From assembly GCA_963813725.1 (NCBI GenBank), contig CAWFAI010000008.1, forward strand, positions 182,598 through 246,597: a DNA stretch of 64,000 bases, in the 5' to 3' direction. The DNA comes from VGBV01 sp963813725 (lineage in GTDB: Bacteria; Actinomycetota; Thermoleophilia; Solirubrobacterales; 70-9). The notes below the pieces were generated by a model. It was not told where the DNA came from and ran no database searches. It was given only the letters and a program-made list of their open reading frames with translations. This document shows positions 63,786 through 64,000 of the stretch, piece after piece. The translations under genes were made by a program, and so were the position numbers. Position 1 is the first letter of the stretch. Each line of letters starts with the position of its first letter.

Positions 63786-64000
63786 GTGCCGGATATCGCA
63801 GAGCGACTCGACGAGCTTCGCGAGAGCGGGCTCCACCGGCGCCTGCGGATGGTCGAGGGGCCGGTGGGGCCACAGGTGCTGCTGGACGGCTCGGCCGTGA
63901 TGCTGCTCTGCTCCAACGACTACCTGGGGCTGGCGGACCACGCCCAGGTCCGCTGCGCGGCTTCGGAAGCCGCGATGAAGTGGGGCGCCGGCGCCGGCGC
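63786..64000 (+). CDS. bioF: 8-amino-7-oxononanoate synthase, N-terminal part (cut by window edge)
   Basis: The first 71 residues of a PLP enzyme of the alpha-oxoamine synthase family that condenses pimeloyl thioester with alanine. LRESGLHRRLRMVEGPVGPQVLLDGSAVMLLCSNDYLGLADH and the start of the K-W-G-A-G-A-G-substrate loop are diagnostic. GTG 63786 is two bases after the bioB stop, so the two are co-transcribed. The catalytic Lys lies beyond the window. Confidence 0.9.
   Translation, partial: MPDIAERLDELRESGLHRRLRMVEGPVGPQVLLDGSAVMLLCSNDYLGLADHAQVRCAASEAAMKWGAGAG

Overview
This window is a high-GC (roughly 70%) bacterial chromosome segment. It looks like an actinobacterium of the Thermoleophilia/Solirubrobacterales type, probably from a metagenome assembly; that placement is an inference. 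Pointers are a SAM riboswitch before metH, coproheme decarboxylase (HemQ), an FprA-type ferredoxin reductase, Act-holin-X/DUF3618/DUF6458 proteins, many CoA-thioester enzymes, many GTG/TTG starts, and a recurrent -10-like hexamer 6-9 nt before start codons (leaderless-type promoters). No tRNA, rRNA, CRISPR array, insertion sequence, prophage or origin was seen. Coding density is about 95%.

Layout. 1-5.7 kb: end of an unknown gene, DUF1697, DUF6458, SAM riboswitch plus metH, alpha/beta hydrolase. 5.7-12.6 kb: glycosyltransferase fused to a flippase-like membrane domain, a phosphatase-like membrane protein, HemQ, VOC protein, FprA. 12.6-18 kb: GDPD, CmoB-like methyltransferase, an Fe-S/thiol cluster (BolA, CGFS glutaredoxin, DUF2277, ErpA, small glutaredoxin-like protein), epimerase/DegV divergent pair. 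18-23.3 kb: small envelope operon, hydrolase, nitrilase-TetR unit with a clear operator, small basic protein, epimerase. 23.3-29.3 kb: a tightly overlapping minus-strand catabolic operon (enoyl-CoA hydratase, carboxyltransferase, BKACE, CaiB/AMACR-like, MerR, ICMT-like). 29.4-36.2 kb: MMPL transporter, GGDEF/HD-GYP protein, P450, acyl-CoA dehydrogenase with a 30-bp operator-like palindrome. 36.2-40.5 kb: an ECF42-like sigma factor with three DGPF/YCII proteins, then an NTF2-like protein and a second acyl-CoA dehydrogenase. 40.6-46.2 kb: ROK regulator, xylose/ribose-type ABC transporter, Gfo/Idh/MocA oxidoreductase. 46.3-57.9 kb: MFS exporter, thioesterase, two SDRs, CAP protein, MBL-fold enzyme, acyltransferase, cupin/TetR pair, glycerol kinase, zincin, GT2. 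58-64 kb: stand-alone biotinyl protein plus enoyl-CoA hydratase, MMPL transporter, GH3 enzyme, bioB and the start of bioF.

Three cross-cutting observations. (1) Fourteen otherwise well-conserved genes carry about 23 single-base indels, mostly insertions, that are best explained as uncorrected read errors; full-length coordinates are given and each shift is noted. (2) A short interspersed element occurs four times: a nearly invariant 20-nt core flanked by 6-7 bp inverted arms whose sequence differs from copy to copy while pairing is kept. (3) The sigma/DGPF locus has a duplicated promoter-plus-leader-hairpin module that fits the ECF42 target signature.

How the genes may work together: acyl-CoA and branched or keto-acid catabolism (two enoyl-CoA hydratases, two acyl-CoA dehydrogenases, carboxyltransferase, BKACE, CoA transferase/racemase, thioesterase, SDRs) is the dominant theme. 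Biotin synthesis and a biotinyl carrier are encoded about 30 kb from the carboxyltransferase.
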